Assembly (NCBI RefSeq): GCF_000143415.4
Contig: NW_003314427.1
Coordinates: 124,001-188,000 of the forward strand
Length of the DNA stretch: 64,000 nucleotides
Direction of reading: 5' to 3'
DNA from: Selaginella moellendorffii
Lineage: Eukaryota > Streptophyta > Lycopodiopsida > Selaginellales > Selaginellaceae
Under the pieces are notes generated by a model. It was given only the letters and a program-made list of their open reading frames with translations. It was not told where the DNA came from and ran no database searches. The position numbers and the translations under genes were made by a program. Of this stretch, positions 32,560 through 43,250 are shown in pieces (the stretch's first letter is position 1; each line of letters opens with the position of its first letter).

Positions 32560-34150
32560 TATTACAACCAATAGAAGAGAATTACTCCACAATAAAGAAA
32601 GAGTGCTTAGTAGCAATTTGAGGTTTTGAGAAATTCATATATACTTCTATTTGGACATCATTGCAAGATAATTATGCTGTGATCACTTCATTATTGAAGT
32701 GGAAGAATTTGGTGGGCTATATTACTCAATAGGCTCTAAAGTTTTAAATATATTACTTCAAAGTTATTCATCACCTAAAGAGTTTTGTAGTTGATACTAA
32801 TGCTTTTTTTCGAGCTTCTCTTCATTCTTTATATTTTTTTCTCATGTTTCTAATGAGCTGATTGTTCTAGAATTAGTGGATTTTCTAAACAAAAATTTTG
32901 TGTTATTGACAGTTGTTATATTTAATATTAAGGTGTAGAGTTAGATTTACCTTATTTTGATGAGGTTTATGAGGCTCAAAAGCTCAAAAGCTCAAACTAT
33001 AGATTTGAAGGCTTTATAATGGGTTTGAGAATATTGTATCACATGCTAATAATTTGTCATTTCAGCATTTATATTTTTATTATTGCTTTAAAAAATGCCC
33101 TTCTTTACTTTATAGAGATTAATTTTGATGATCATTTGTGATTAGTGGTGCTTTTGATTTTTATTCCACACGTTCTTTACACTTGCTATAACTTTTCTAT
33201 TCTAGGTAGGCATATAGGATATTGTCATATGATTGATAAGTTGCGTAAGTCTTTTGATTAATTGGAGATATAATATAATAATTTTTAGTATGTATATAGC
33301 TACTTTTAGTGCCAATACTCCTCTTTATGTTGCATATGTAGTTAATTATAATTTCATATTTATTTGAGTTTGTGGCATTTGATATAATAGAGTTTTTTTC
33401 ATAGTCAACTATTGAAATGAGTATGCCATTATTGCTTTTGACTACTTAATTTTTTATGTGGAAGTTAGTGTTTTTTCTAGTGTGCTTACAATTGCTATTA
33501 GATACCTCCTCTTCAATCAAGTAGTATTCTAGCATTTTTTAAAGCAAATTCTTAGATAATGGTCTTGTATTTATATCTAAGGTATTTCATGTTTTAATGT
33601 TTCGGTTGAAAATATACCACACTTTCATAAGTGTTTATTATCCACAAACAGATATTTTGGTAGAATGACTCATTTGGATTTTCAAAGAGATGATCACAAG
33701 ATGGTTATTTGCCATCTCTTGTATATGTATATATATCATGGGAGTACAAAATTCCATTAATGCTTCATTATATAAATTTTTATATGGTTATGATTCAATA
33801 TAGTCAAAAGAATTGAGTTTATCTTCATTGTTGCTAGGATTAATATTTAAAAAACAATCTTCCACTAGTTTGAATAAAGTTTGTTAAGCACTTTAGTTGT
33901 ATATAAGTAGAACACCAATAACACTACAACTTCTATCATTATCCACTTGTAAAATATAAAGTGATTAATTTAGTGTTAGTTTGTTTTCCCAATCCTATGG
34001 TACATGTTAAAATTTGTAAATTGATAGGCCAAAATTTAAAGAAATATTACAATGAAATACTAATGTATTTGTAAGTGGTGCAACTTATGGTTATAATGTT
34101 ATATATTATTATTAGTGTAATGGAATTTAGCCCATCAACTAACTGCTTTC
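32560..34150 (+). pseudogene. Gypsy-3 relic: RNase H end and integrase, AT-decayed
   Basis: Plus-strand peptides parallel gypsy-1: VITSLLKWKNLVGY near 32680 (against VTSLLKWKNLVGH), HHLKSFVVDTNAFFRASLHS near 32770, FSILGRHIGYCHMIDKL near 33200 (integrase zinc-binding region), and YAIIAFDYLIFYVEVS near 33430 (integrase core). Stops are frequent, many attributable to C-to-T or G-to-A change. This copy is uninterrupted across the site where gypsy-1 holds the MULE, so it serves as an empty-site comparison. Confidence 0.75.
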
Positions 34151-34820
34151 TATCTAAATGCATAATTAAGATGCTATAAACTATCTATAATAATAAGAAC
34201 GAAGGGCCCAGACCCAAGCCAACCTTGGAAGCCATGGTTCTCCGGGAGGGGAGTCCACCCTAGGCCCGGGCCAGGCTTGGTGGCCATGGTTAGCCAAAAT
34301 ATCAGCTCAATGTTGTGGTGGGTAATGGGCAAGATGCACATGTGGTTGGGAAGAGAAGAGGGCATGGTGACAGGTGTTACACCATGCACTCCTAAGGCTC
34401 CATAGTTGCTCTGCTTGCCTGCAGTGCACAGCATTTGCTGGGCAAGTACTCGTTATTATCATAGTGAAATTTTGAAAACAAGGTTTTGATTTTTGAATAG
34501 ACTAAATAACAAAAGAGATACCTTCTTAGTACTAACTTAGCTACATCCCCTAATTATTAAGATTTGTTTAGAATAGATCCCACTGGACAAAACTTACATT
34601 CTGAAAGAAAGCTATTATAATCCTCTACATTTCTACGGAGACCAGCTTTTGGAAACTTCGATCGAGTATCGAAAGACAATGCAAACCTGAAACAAACAAT
34701 TCAACGATATTAGAAGACTCAATCTACGAAAGAAGCACTACCACAAGCGGTGCTACTCTTCCAGAACTAAAGTCTGAGAAGAAACAAGAAAAACGATCAA
34801 AGATCTATCTGAAAGCCAAG
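34151..34820. other. Spacer with GC-rich patch, then 3' flank of the next gene
   Basis: 34200-34440 is GC-rich, with two similar segments (AAGCCAACCTTGGAAGCCATGG and, 74 bp on, AGGCTTGGTGGCCATGG) in partly palindromic arrangement. It may be a scrap of a GC-rich repeat. 34620-34820 is mixed and may be 3' UTR of the minus-strand gene at 34872-35405. Confidence 0.4.
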
Positions 34821-34945
34821 GAACCAAACCAGGAAAAAAAATGAAGGAAGAACAACACTTACGATCGATCATTAGTAGAAGCGGTGCTGCCTTCCCAAGA
34901 GAGACATCATCCTCTCCATTCCATTGATCCCAACGTTGGAGGCGA
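34821..34945. repeat. Duplicated 3'-exon/3'-UTR block, copy B (source copy)
   Basis: It matches 564-675. Here it is collinear with an intact reading frame, so this locus is the likely source and 564-675 the acquired copy. Confidence 0.8.
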
Positions 34946-35405
34946 TCTTGAGAACTCCCTGGAGAGGCTCGAAGTAATTCCCATAGACGTACTCGGGCTT
35001 GTACATCCCTTCCTCCTCGTCGTAGAGAAGCATATGGCCGTGCCACTCCCACGTCCGATATCCCACCTCCATCTCTTCATCGTAGCTCACGCAGACATGG
35101 TGATTCCCCACCGCGATGGATTTGCTCGAGTTGGGCTCCAATCGCTCCCACTGGCCGCTGGTAATGATCTCGATGATCGCCTTGTCCATGGCCGCCTTCT
35201 CCTGGACGAGCTTGGATCGCCGCCCAATCTGCTGCTGCTGCTGGAGGCCATCAAAGACGACTGGCCCATTGTCACGCATTTGCGAGCGAAGCCCCAATCT
35301 CTCCATCGCCACGCTCAGCGGGATGTTGTTCAGATGGCTCCCGGCCATCCCAGCGGGCGTCTGCGGCGGATCCTCGCGCTTGGGCGATGCCGCGACCCTC
35401 CCCAT
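34872..35405 (-). CDS. Conserved plant-type protein of unknown function, 177 aa
   Basis: Single exon from ATG 35405 (MGRVAASPKREDPPQTPAG) to TAA 34874. The N-terminal 40 residues look disordered. A Gln run (LQQQQQIGRRSKL) leads into a helix (EKAAMDKAIIEIITSGQWER), and the C-terminal half is a compact beta-rich block with YRTWEWHGHMLLYDEEEG and YKPEYVYGNYFEPL, which looks like a conserved signature. The tail KIASNVGINGMERMMSLLGR is the part copied to 618-675. There is no transmembrane segment. It is divergent from the RING-FYVE-SYLF gene with 92 bp between start codons. I do not know a named family for it. Confidence 0.8.
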   Translation of the reverse strand: MGRVAASPKREDPPQTPAGMAGSHLNNIPLSVAMERLGLRSQMRDNGPVVFDGLQQQQQIGRRSKLVQEKAAMDKAIIEIITSGQWERLEPNSSKSIAVGNHHVCVSYDEEMEVGYRTWEWHGHMLLYDEEEGMYKPEYVYGNYFEPLQGVLKIASNVGINGMERMMSLLGRQHRFY

Positions 35406-35497
35406 GGCTGCAATACAGAGAATCGATGGAATCGCCCTAGAGGAGCTCAAGAACCCTAAAATGTGGGCGGTAATAAGAGAATGCTAGGGTTTGCATT
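35406..35497. promoter_or_regulatory. 92-bp bidirectional promoter with telo-box motifs
   Basis: It lies between divergent ATGs at 35405 (minus) and 35498 (plus). It contains AACCCTAAAA at about 35452 and TAGGGTTT at 35485, both versions of the plant telo-box (AAACCCTA), common in promoters of housekeeping and growth genes. No TATA box is evident. Confidence 0.6.
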
Positions 35498-37289
35498 ATG
35501 GTTGTAGGGCTCATGGAGGACGACGGGGAGGAGATCGACTACCCGGAGATTACTCGCGGCGGCGGCGGCGGCGGCGGCAGCGATCAATCGCTCCCGACGT
35601 GCGTGGTTTGCATCGAGAGCCTGGGGCGCCATGGCGGCCCAGCCTCGCTACCCTGCGGCCACAATGGATGCCTCCGGTGTCTCCAAAAGGTGAGTGAGGC
35701 TATGCTCTTCTTCTCGAGCAGTAGCTAGATGATTTTGGATTCCAGGTCCAGAGACACTCGCAATCGCCGCTTTGCCCTCTCTGCCGGACGCCATTCGATG
35801 CCGAGATGAATTTGGGGCCGAATTTGGAGCTCAAGGAAGCAATTCGCCAGGCACACGCAAGGAAGATGGATAGAAGCTCAAGTACGCCACCGAAGGAGGG
35901 GGTCTATCCGAAAATCCACCAGCAGCACCAGCAGCCAGCACCAGAGATCACTATAAGGAATCTCTTCGCTGGGTTGTATGCGATTGTCACGGGGGCAGCG
36001 AGCAAGAAGAGCAGTGATAGCAGTGATCGTCGCAGGGTAGTGGCAGAGGCAGGAGATGGTCCTCCGGAGGATTTATGGGGGAGTGTCTTGCTACCCAGCG
36101 CTCCTCCTCTTTTCTCCTCCAGCGCTGTTGACGATGTTAGAGCGACCAAAACTCTGCTCGAGGCCGAGCCTCCACAGTGGCTTCCAGACAGCTCCGCAAC
36201 GTCGTGTATGCAGTGTGATGCAAGCTTTCGGCCAGTGACTTGTGGAAGGCACCACTGCCGGTTTTGTGGAGGGATTTTCTGCCGCTACTGCTCCAGGGGC
36301 CGCTGCTTGCTGCCGATGAAGTTCCGAGAGCGAGAGCCTCAGCGGGTCTGCGATGCTTGTTACGAGAGACTGGAGCCAGTCCAGAGACTTCTGGTGGAGC
36401 GAGTGAGCAATGCCTCTCAGGTGGCGACGCACGACGTGACGGATTTTAGCTGCATGAGAAGCTGGCTCAACAGCCCCTTGGGCCTCTCGATGGAGCAGGA
36501 GATCTACAAAGCTACAAACGCTTTGCGAAGCTATGCAAAGGTATTGCTCTTCTTGGTTGCTCTTCTCCGATCTTACTTTTGGCCTTTTTATCTAGATTGG
36601 AGGCTTGAAACCTGAGAAGGCGATACCCGAAAAGGTGCTGAGAGGCGCCAAGGGAGTGGCAGTGTTAACCATCGCGAAAGCTGGCGTTGTTGTCACGTAT
36701 AAGCTTGGAACGGGACTCGTGATCGCGAGGCGTGAGGATGGGACATGGTCGGCTCCTTCTGCGATTGCTTGTGCCGGGCTTGGATGGGGAGCTCAAGTAT
36801 GTGTTCTATCATTTCTCGTTTTCTCTCTTGTGCTAACAGGACTCACTTTCCAGATGGGAGGAGAGCTAACGGACTTCATACTCGTTCTTCGCAGCCCCGA
36901 GGCTGTGAGGGCCTTCAGCGGACGAATCCATTTCGCTCTGGGAGCTGAGCTGAGCGCCGTCGCCGGTCCCGTGGGACGACTCGCGGAAGCTGATGTTCGA
37001 GCTGGCGACGGTGGCACTGCTGCTTGCTACTCCTACAGCTTAAGCAAAGGTAAGCTCTACTTTCCATTCGAGCTTCCAGGGATTTCTCTAACGAGCAAAG
37101 AATTCTTCTCCCACAGGGGCGTTTGTGGGGGTCTCGGTCGAAGGGAGCGTTGTGACGCGAAGATCCGACACGAACGCTCGTTTCTATGGCGATTCTTACG
37201 TGACAGCCGCAGACATTCTCTCGGGAGCTTATCCAGCGCCAAGAGCAGCGTACCCATTATACGAAGCTCTTCACGATCTCTTCTATTGA
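35498..37289 (+). CDS. RING-FYVE-SYLF domain protein, 518 aa
   Basis: Five exons: 35498-35689, 35746-36540, 36596-36796, 36854-37049, 37117-37289; all introns GT-AG, 55-67 bp, and the frame is kept throughout. Residues 35-82 form a RING finger (CVVCIESL...CGHNGCLRCLQ...CPLC), typical of ubiquitin ligases. Residues about 205-270 form a FYVE-type zinc finger (CMQCDASF, CGRHHCRFCGGIFCRYCS, RVCDACYERL) with an RHHCR signature for phosphatidylinositol 3-phosphate. From about 330 to the end is a SYLF/DUF500 lipid-binding domain (LRGAKGVAVLTIAKAGVVVT, YKLGTGLVIAR, FILVLRSPEAV). The protein should act at endosomal or vacuolar membranes. An alternative start is ATG 35513. It shares a promoter with the upstream divergent gene. 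Confidence 0.93.
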
Positions 37290-37465
37290 AAAGCTGTGCA
37301 TAGGTAGTGTGTAAATGGTGTTCTTTGTAGATACACGCAAGATTTGTTCTATGGGAAAATTCCTGGCAATGGGAATCGAGCCAGGGATGGGCGGGTACTT
37401 AGTCGCCAAAAGTGACCTCTTCCATCTTCATTAAAGTAAGAAAATAGCCCTAGCTCCTCCCAGCG

Positions 37466-37846
37466 ATGGCGTATGTCGATCACTCTTTCTCCATCTCCGA
37501 GGATCCCACCGGCACATTCATCATCAACAACAAGCCGCCAGTGAAGGAGATCGCGTTGTCCGTGGCGCTTCTGGCTCTGGGCGCCATTGGCATGGTGATC
37601 GGGATCTTCATGATCTACAACAAGATCGGAGGTGACTCGGGACACGGTGAGTCTAGGATATTTCGATGCGATCTTGCGAAATTTCGAGTGGATTGAGCGT
37701 GAATTGTGGTGTTCTTCCCTCCAGGCGTGGCATTTACGATCCTCGGAGCTTTGCTCTTCTTGCCGGGGTTCTACTATACCAGAATCGCTTACTACGCTTA
37801 CAAGGGCTACAAGGGTTTCTCCTTCGCGACGATCCCAGCAGTGTAG
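37466..37846 (+). CDS. TMEM230-like membrane protein, 100 aa
   Basis: Two exons, 37466-37646 and 37725-37846, with a 78-bp GT-AG intron. The protein starts [14 protein letters not shown], then [16 protein letters not shown]. Two hydrophobic segments follow: about residues 30-52 ([20 protein letters not shown]) and 62-80 ([19 protein letters not shown]). The end [16 protein letters not shown] is the hallmark C-terminus of the TMEM230/TMEM134 family, whose members sit in endomembrane vesicles and are linked to vesicle trafficking. Length and topology fit the plant members. It lies 176 bp downstream of the SYLF gene on the same strand. Confidence 0.93.
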
Positions 37847-38132
37847 AGGGAAGATAGAAGGTTTCCAGAATTTTTTTCCCTTTTTTTTGTATGATACTCA
37901 CTGGTCTCGATCGATACATTGATTGTATTAATCTACACCTCGTGTTTTTTTTTCTTGTAGGTTCTCTCTCTATACTGCTCGAGTTAGAGCACTGTTTATC
38001 AAAAGACTTGGTCGATCGAAAACGAGGGGTTTTTTCTCCTTTCCTTCGCATTGTTTTGTTTGGGTTGTCTTATCTTTAAATGCAGCAGCGTGTTGACCCG
38101 ACGAGATCGTAGTTATAGATTGACAGGAAGGA

Positions 38133-39549
38133 ATGAGCAACGGATCGGTGGTACCAGTGGCCGCCAAGGCGGACGACGAAGATATCTGGGTTTGCAGGAG
38201 GTGTGGCTGGACATACCCAAATCACCATCCCAGCGCCAGGCACCGCAGGAATCACAGGAAGCATTGCGGTAAAGTCAAAGGGTTTGAAGCAGGTGAAGTG
38301 GTGAAGCAGCCTGAGCAACTAGATCACGGATCATCTGACGATGTTTCCTCGGGCGAAGAGAAGAGTGTTCATCAACGACAAGGTACCTCTTCAGCCTACC
38401 ATGGTGCTTTGCTCATCTCGTTTCTCTTCCTGTTCGGCTTTCTCTTCTTCTTTTTTTATTCACAGTTTCAGAGGCTGCTAGTGGTGTTACTGCCGCTGCT
38501 GTAGCTCCTGAGACACACCAAACTGTCGCTGAAGGCGGTGTCGAGGATAAAACGCCGAGCTCAACAGTGGGTCTAACGGGAGAATGTAAGAACCGTTTGC
38601 TGTTGGGATTTTCGTATCAATAGTTTCGTGAATGCAGTGATTCCAGCTCAAGATGAGGCTGCTTCACATCCAGAGCAAGGTATGTATGATCAGTCAGTGC
38701 GTTTATTGTGATCCCCGTTGACGATAGTTTTTCCGTTTTCTATTTCAGACGCTCCTGCTTCCAGCGACGAACCTTCAGATCTGTGGGAACAGCTGCTGGA
38801 TGCTCAGGTGGCTGGAACACCACCATCACGACTGGAAGCCGCGCATGCAAATACTGAAAACTCGTCCATTGAGGAAGCTTCTGCTTCTCATAAAGGTATG
38901 CAAAAGAAATATAGTTTCAAATGAGATTTTCATTCCTAAATGCAGATGAGTTTGGTGGAGAGGACGTTCCTTTAAACCCTTTCGTACCTCCGTCTCCCGT
39001 TGTCCATCACGAAGGTACGCTGGAAATATACTCCTTTGTCTGATTGCATTAAGCTTGTTAGTCTACAGGCATCCATGTAGCTGAAAGCGGCCAACTGGAA
39101 GAGATTCCAATCCACTCCGAAAAGAATCCTTTTCTACACCCTGATTCTCCAGTGTCAGGTACGTCAATCTCTTCCATTGCATTTTTCTAATCGCATTTTT
39201 TCTGGTCACAGGGACACAACGTGTTGACAAAGAAAAGGCCGAAGCCTCGTCGTCCACATCCTGGGATAGCATCAAGCCACATGTCGCCTTGAAATCACTC
39301 TTTGACGAGGACCGGACAAGGCAAGCTGATCGATACTACTTGGAGGAGGGCCAAGCTCCGGTGCCGGATGTGCCACCACCCAAGCGTACCAACAGCAACG
39401 TCCTGATGAAAGCCATTGAGAATGTCAGAAACCCCTCGCCAAAGTTTAGTGGCGGCGGTGGTAGCGGTGGTAGCGGTGGTGGCAACCAGCATAAGCAGCA
39501 GCGATCATGGTGGAGCAACTACATTTGTTGCACGCCGAGAATCAGCTAG
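38133..39549 (+). CDS. C2H2-type zinc-finger protein, seven exons
   Basis: Exons: 38133-38382, 38466-38585, 38638-38679, 38749-38895, 38946-39014, 39069-39159, 39212-39549; every junction is GT-AG and phase 1. Residues 19-48 hold a single finger (WVCRRCGWTYPNHHPSARHR then RNHRKHCG). The middle is acidic, Ser/Pro-rich and probably disordered, with a repeated NPF motif (PLNPFVPPSP in exon 5, NPFLHPDSP in exon 6). The C-terminus has a Gly/Ser tract and ends SWWSNYICCTPRIS. Exon 6 carries five A's at 39120-39124 where four would keep the frame, so including it leads to TGA; skipping it keeps the frame. Function unknown; nucleic-acid binding is suggested only by the finger. Confidence 0.8.
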
Positions 39550-39812
39550 CAATTTTTGGACACACAGGGAATTTATGCCAGACTATCAAAAATAGGAGTA
39601 AGATTGTTTTGTGTCACTGCTTAGGAACTATCTTGGTAACATGAATTTCATGTAAACAAGGAGTTTAAGCCAAAAAGTCAATGAAAGCCAAATAATACGA
39701 TATTGTCTTTGTGGTAAGGACAATACTAATAATGGAATCTACATTTCCGATGACAATAATTTACTCTTCTTCATCTTCAAATAACTAAGGTTTCTAAAGG
39801 CAAGTAATAAGT

Positions 39813-40717
39813 ATGGATTGGGTGATTAAGTTTGCTGTTCTTTGCTCATTTCTAGCTCTTTCTGCAGAATCATACACAATAAACACCCTTTCCACAGATG
39901 ATATTCGCATCAACCCAGAAGCCATGCACGATGCTATCAAGCTCTTCTCTGGCGAGGAGTATTACCCAGTTGGATCCGCTTTCATCGATTTCGTGACCGT
40001 CACGAACAACGTTGTGGTCAACTTTATCTTCTTTGTGTATGAAGGAGGCCAGGTCCCAGATTACTGCCGAGTAGGAGCCGATGGACAGCATTACATTCGT
40101 GGAAGAGTTCTCCAGGCCACCCTTCGGAATATTCTCTACTATTGCACAAACCAGATGCTCCTCTATGGAGCTAGCAAGATGTTATCAGTGTGGGGATAGA
40201 CTATGTGATTGCGCACATTGAGCAAGGTCCCACTCTTGATTTTTACTATGATTATTCCAATACTTCAGTTGAAACAATGGAGGACTCTTCTAGAACATCA
40301 GTGCATGGTTTACCACGTAGAAGTTGCGTGACTCGATTCACAACGCTGGACAGTGGCTTCTACAATTTGCTTCCAAAGGGCTATCGCTTGACCACATCAA
40401 ATAATTACTATAGTTTGGAGGTGGAGGACGATTGTAGTGTGGCAGTCAAAGCTGGTGGCAAAGAGATCTGGAGGAATGGCTATCCGCGGCTCAGAGATGT
40501 GAATTGTGGCCTCAGAATCCAAACGGATGGAAACATGGTTATGTTTGAGCGATCGAGTAAAAGAGTGATCTGGGCTGTGAACAAGCTCTGTCAAGGTCTT
40601 TGCTATACTTTCCTTACCATCCAGGACGATGGAAATGCTGTGCTCTACCATGTATATAAACATAGCACCGAGATGACACTTGTGTGGGATTCGAAAACAT
40701 ATCATAAGTACAAATAA
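39813..40717 (+). pseudogene. Bulb-type (B-lectin) secreted lectin with N-terminal extra domain, frameshifted
   Basis: ATG 39813 begins MDWVIKFAVLCSFLALSAES, a clear signal peptide, followed by about 105 residues of an unrecognised domain (FSGEEYYPVGSAFIDFVTVT). The frame stops at 40197, but a second frame continues as VGIDYVIAHIEQG from about 40190, implying a small indel near 40188-40196. The second part (to 40717) has B-lectin repeats with LRIQTDGNMVMF and LTIQDDGNAVLY, close to the mannose-binding QxDxNxVxY motif, though both sites differ from consensus. An intron hidden at the junction is less likely because no clear donor is seen. Such lectins are usually secreted carbohydrate-binding proteins. 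Confidence 0.75.
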
Positions 40718-41195
40718 TATAAGAAAAGAATGGTCATCTTGTCTCAATACTTTTCTCGCCCAACCCCTCACCGCGAGCGTTTGCTTGTGCTATAGGTCTG
40801 GCTGTTCGTATGATTCCTGGCAGGCCACGATGGGATTCTTCCAGAGGATGCAGCAAGAAGGTATGGCACCGAGCCGAGTAACTCTTCTCACCGTCGGGTG
40901 AGAAATCAGTCAGCATGGGAGCGTCCAATCGAGAGCATGAACAAATCAGTCAGCGCCCAAGTGCGAACACGAAGAAATCAGTTAGTGTGGAGAAGACGAC
41001 CAAATCAGTGGAGTGCCAACTTGGAACACTGTTGGCATGGACTGGCAGGTAGGGATGTGTGCTGTGTTCAGCTTAGCAGCTGAGTTAACGGGCAAGCCAC
41101 AGCCCGTTAATGCTCCACCTTTGGAACGCCAGCTCCTCTTCAGGTGAAACCGCTGCCGGGGAAAGGCGATTTAGGGTTCTCCTGGTCCAAAGACG
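40718..41195. other. Spacer with a PPR scrap and repeated AAATCAGT words
   Basis: Apart from the PPR fragment, 40905-41040 contains AAATCAGTCAGYR words at several positions (40909, 40943, 40976, 41001), an irregular repetitive stretch in GC-balanced sequence. The telo-box-like TTTAGGGTT near 41171 lies just upstream of ATG 41196. Confidence 0.45.
40818..40901 (+). pseudogene. Pentatricopeptide repeat fragment
   Basis: One reading frame gives WQATMGFFQRMQQEGMAPSR then VTLLTVG, an almost complete PPR motif of the plant P/PLS type. Nothing PPR-like continues on either side, so it is a single-repeat scrap of an organellar RNA-binding protein gene. Confidence 0.6.
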
Positions 41196-42748
41196 ATGGA
41201 AGACGATGGGCTGGATGATCTCTTTAAGAATCGACGTATAGGGGTGGCCACCATTTCCAGAATCCGAGATCTAGATCTGAAAGCACAGGATTTGCTGCTT
41301 CTGTCACCTCAGTTTTTGGCAGAGCTGTGCCAAACTGTGGGAGCATCTGATGACGAGAGGTTCAAGATTTTTGCTGCCGTGAGTGCAGCACAACAATCCG
41401 CAGTGACGGGAATCTACGGATTTGGTAAGCAATCAAGCCCGTTGTTGCCTGGCTGATGTATTTTGTTTCCGGTTCGCAATCGGAAAGTTTGAACGCGCGT
41501 TTATACATTTCTGAAAGAACAGATCTGTTGGAAAAGCTTGAGAGTCTTGTTCGCAAAGAACGACCAGTCATCGTGCGAGCCCCTCCTCAAAGTGGTAAAA
41601 CGTCTCTTCAAAAGACAGAACCGAATCGAAATTCAGCGACGTGTTCTGCATCAGCCTTGCAGGCATCAGTGGCCACAGTTTCGAGTATATGTGGCATCAG
41701 CACTATCCTCGTGAGTACTCAAGAAAGACTGTTTATTTTATTCTCTGTGACATGTCTTTCATATCTTGCAGATGTTCCAATCGAGAGGCTCAACAGCAGC
41801 GAGCCTACACTTATACTTGTTGACGAAGGGCAGAGTGGGTTTCATGCTCCTGATATAACTCTATGGGCCAAGATTAAATCAGCGCAAGCCGGTGGTATGC
41901 TGCATATTGTGCTCGTCTCCAGCGTTGCGAGTGACAAGGATGATACTGACGTACCTCCAACACCAATTATATTTCAACCAAGTTGCGCTGTGACTCGCAT
42001 GTAACGGTGAAGCTTAGAATTATTCGCATGTAACTTGCGTGATTATCCTGAATGCAGGCTGCAACATGATTGTGAATCTTCGGGTCTTTCTCTCCAGTTT
42101 TCAAATGCTGAATGCATGGAGTTATGGCAGAACTGGTGCAAATTCTGTGGATTTGTACCCAGCAACAACGATATCCTCTACTACATGATGATGGAGGTTG
42201 GAGATAGACAACCAGGGCTCATGACACACATGCTTGACTGGCTTGTGAGGGGAATGTTCAATGACAAAAATCGGGCAGATTGTGAGGAGTTTGCTAAGAA
42301 GGAATTGCTTTCTGATGGAATCGCTATCTGAGATTCGAAGTATCTGCACGTAAGTAAAACTAGACGCCTGATTTGATGTGATTTGGTTTGTGTTCAGGTT
42401 TCGTCATAGGTACTGGCAACCAGAGTTATGCGGGTATCCTCTCCAAATTATTAAGATCTAGTTCAGTAAGTGTCAATTTTCATGTTTCCAATTTAACTTT
42501 TCACTGCAGGCTCTGGGTTTTGTGAAGAAAACAGAGCTGTCATCGGAAGACCTTAGTGCTGCAAATATGCTGTTGAGAAGGGGTCAATTGGTGAGGACCA
42601 AAGCCCATGAACTTTATGTTCCCTTTGCCTTTGCATTGTCACTATTTTGCATCTTTATGTGCCACTGCAACATTAATGCTGCCAAAGCTTCAAACAATGT
42701 GCATTGAGAGCTTTCTGGTCCATGTGATTCAAAGGATGAGTGCAGGAT
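41196..42748 (+). pseudogene. Crinkler-like P-loop NTPase, 5' part, broken
   Basis: Exon 1 (41196-41424) starts MEDDGLDDLFKNRRIGVATI. The next exon should begin at 41472 (GSQSESLNARLYISERTDLL), but the expected AG acceptor reads CG. It contains the P-loop APPQSGKTSL, then a frame change to SDVFCISLAGISGHSFEYMW. After an intron with GTGAGT...TTGCAG come SSEPTLILVDEGQ (Walker B) and AGGMLHIVLVSSV. Downstream pieces (LQFSNAECMELWQNWCKFCG at about 42090; LLRRGQLVRTKAHELYVPF at about 42570) look like the helical region after the NTPase. The arrangement resembles Crinkler/RHS-type NTPases found in some plants and fungi; this link is by motif and memory. A gypsy insertion at 42749 removes the rest to 54853. 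Confidence 0.65.
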
Positions 42749-42985
42749 TATTATGATCCGACGCAAAAAGACAAAGATTTAGCCACCCTAAACTATACTA
42801 TGCCACCTTTTACAGTTCTTCACCACTCAACTACCCCTAAGCTACTTCAAAAGCTCCATTGTGCCGCTGCTCCACTATGAACCTTAAGGTAGGTTAAATC
42901 CTTTACTAAGCTTAACATGCCTTAATATACCCTTAAGCCTCCTTTTGACTAATGTTGACCATGTGGTCAAAGTTGGCGTCTAACA
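42749..42985 (-). repeat. Gypsy-2 left LTR (3' LTR in element sense)
   Basis: 237 bp, TATTATGATCC...GTCTAACA. It differs from the right LTR mainly by C/T and G/A changes and small indels; even the terminal TG has become TA. The polypurine tract lies at 42986-43007 on the minus strand. Confidence 0.85.
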
Positions 42986-43250
42986 ATTCTTTCCCCCTCC
43001 CCCCCCAACAAAGTCTTTGTCCCAAGGATGAGTTGTACTAGTGATCATTTTTTTTGGGGAACCTTGCTCAAGCTCCTGGTCCATCTTCCACAGCTGTATG
43101 TATTAAGGAGGCATTGGGCTCGTCACTCCAAGATAGTACACCTTTCAACTAGCTGACATAAAATACTGGATGAATTTTCACCTCAGCTGGTAGCCGCACC
43201 CGATAAGCCACTTTACCAATGCACTCCAGCACTTCATATGGATTAGCATA

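Noticed and set aside
37632-37922. Alternative ORFs overlapping the TMEM230-like gene
   Set aside because: They read through its intron in another frame; the spliced product matches the family end to end.
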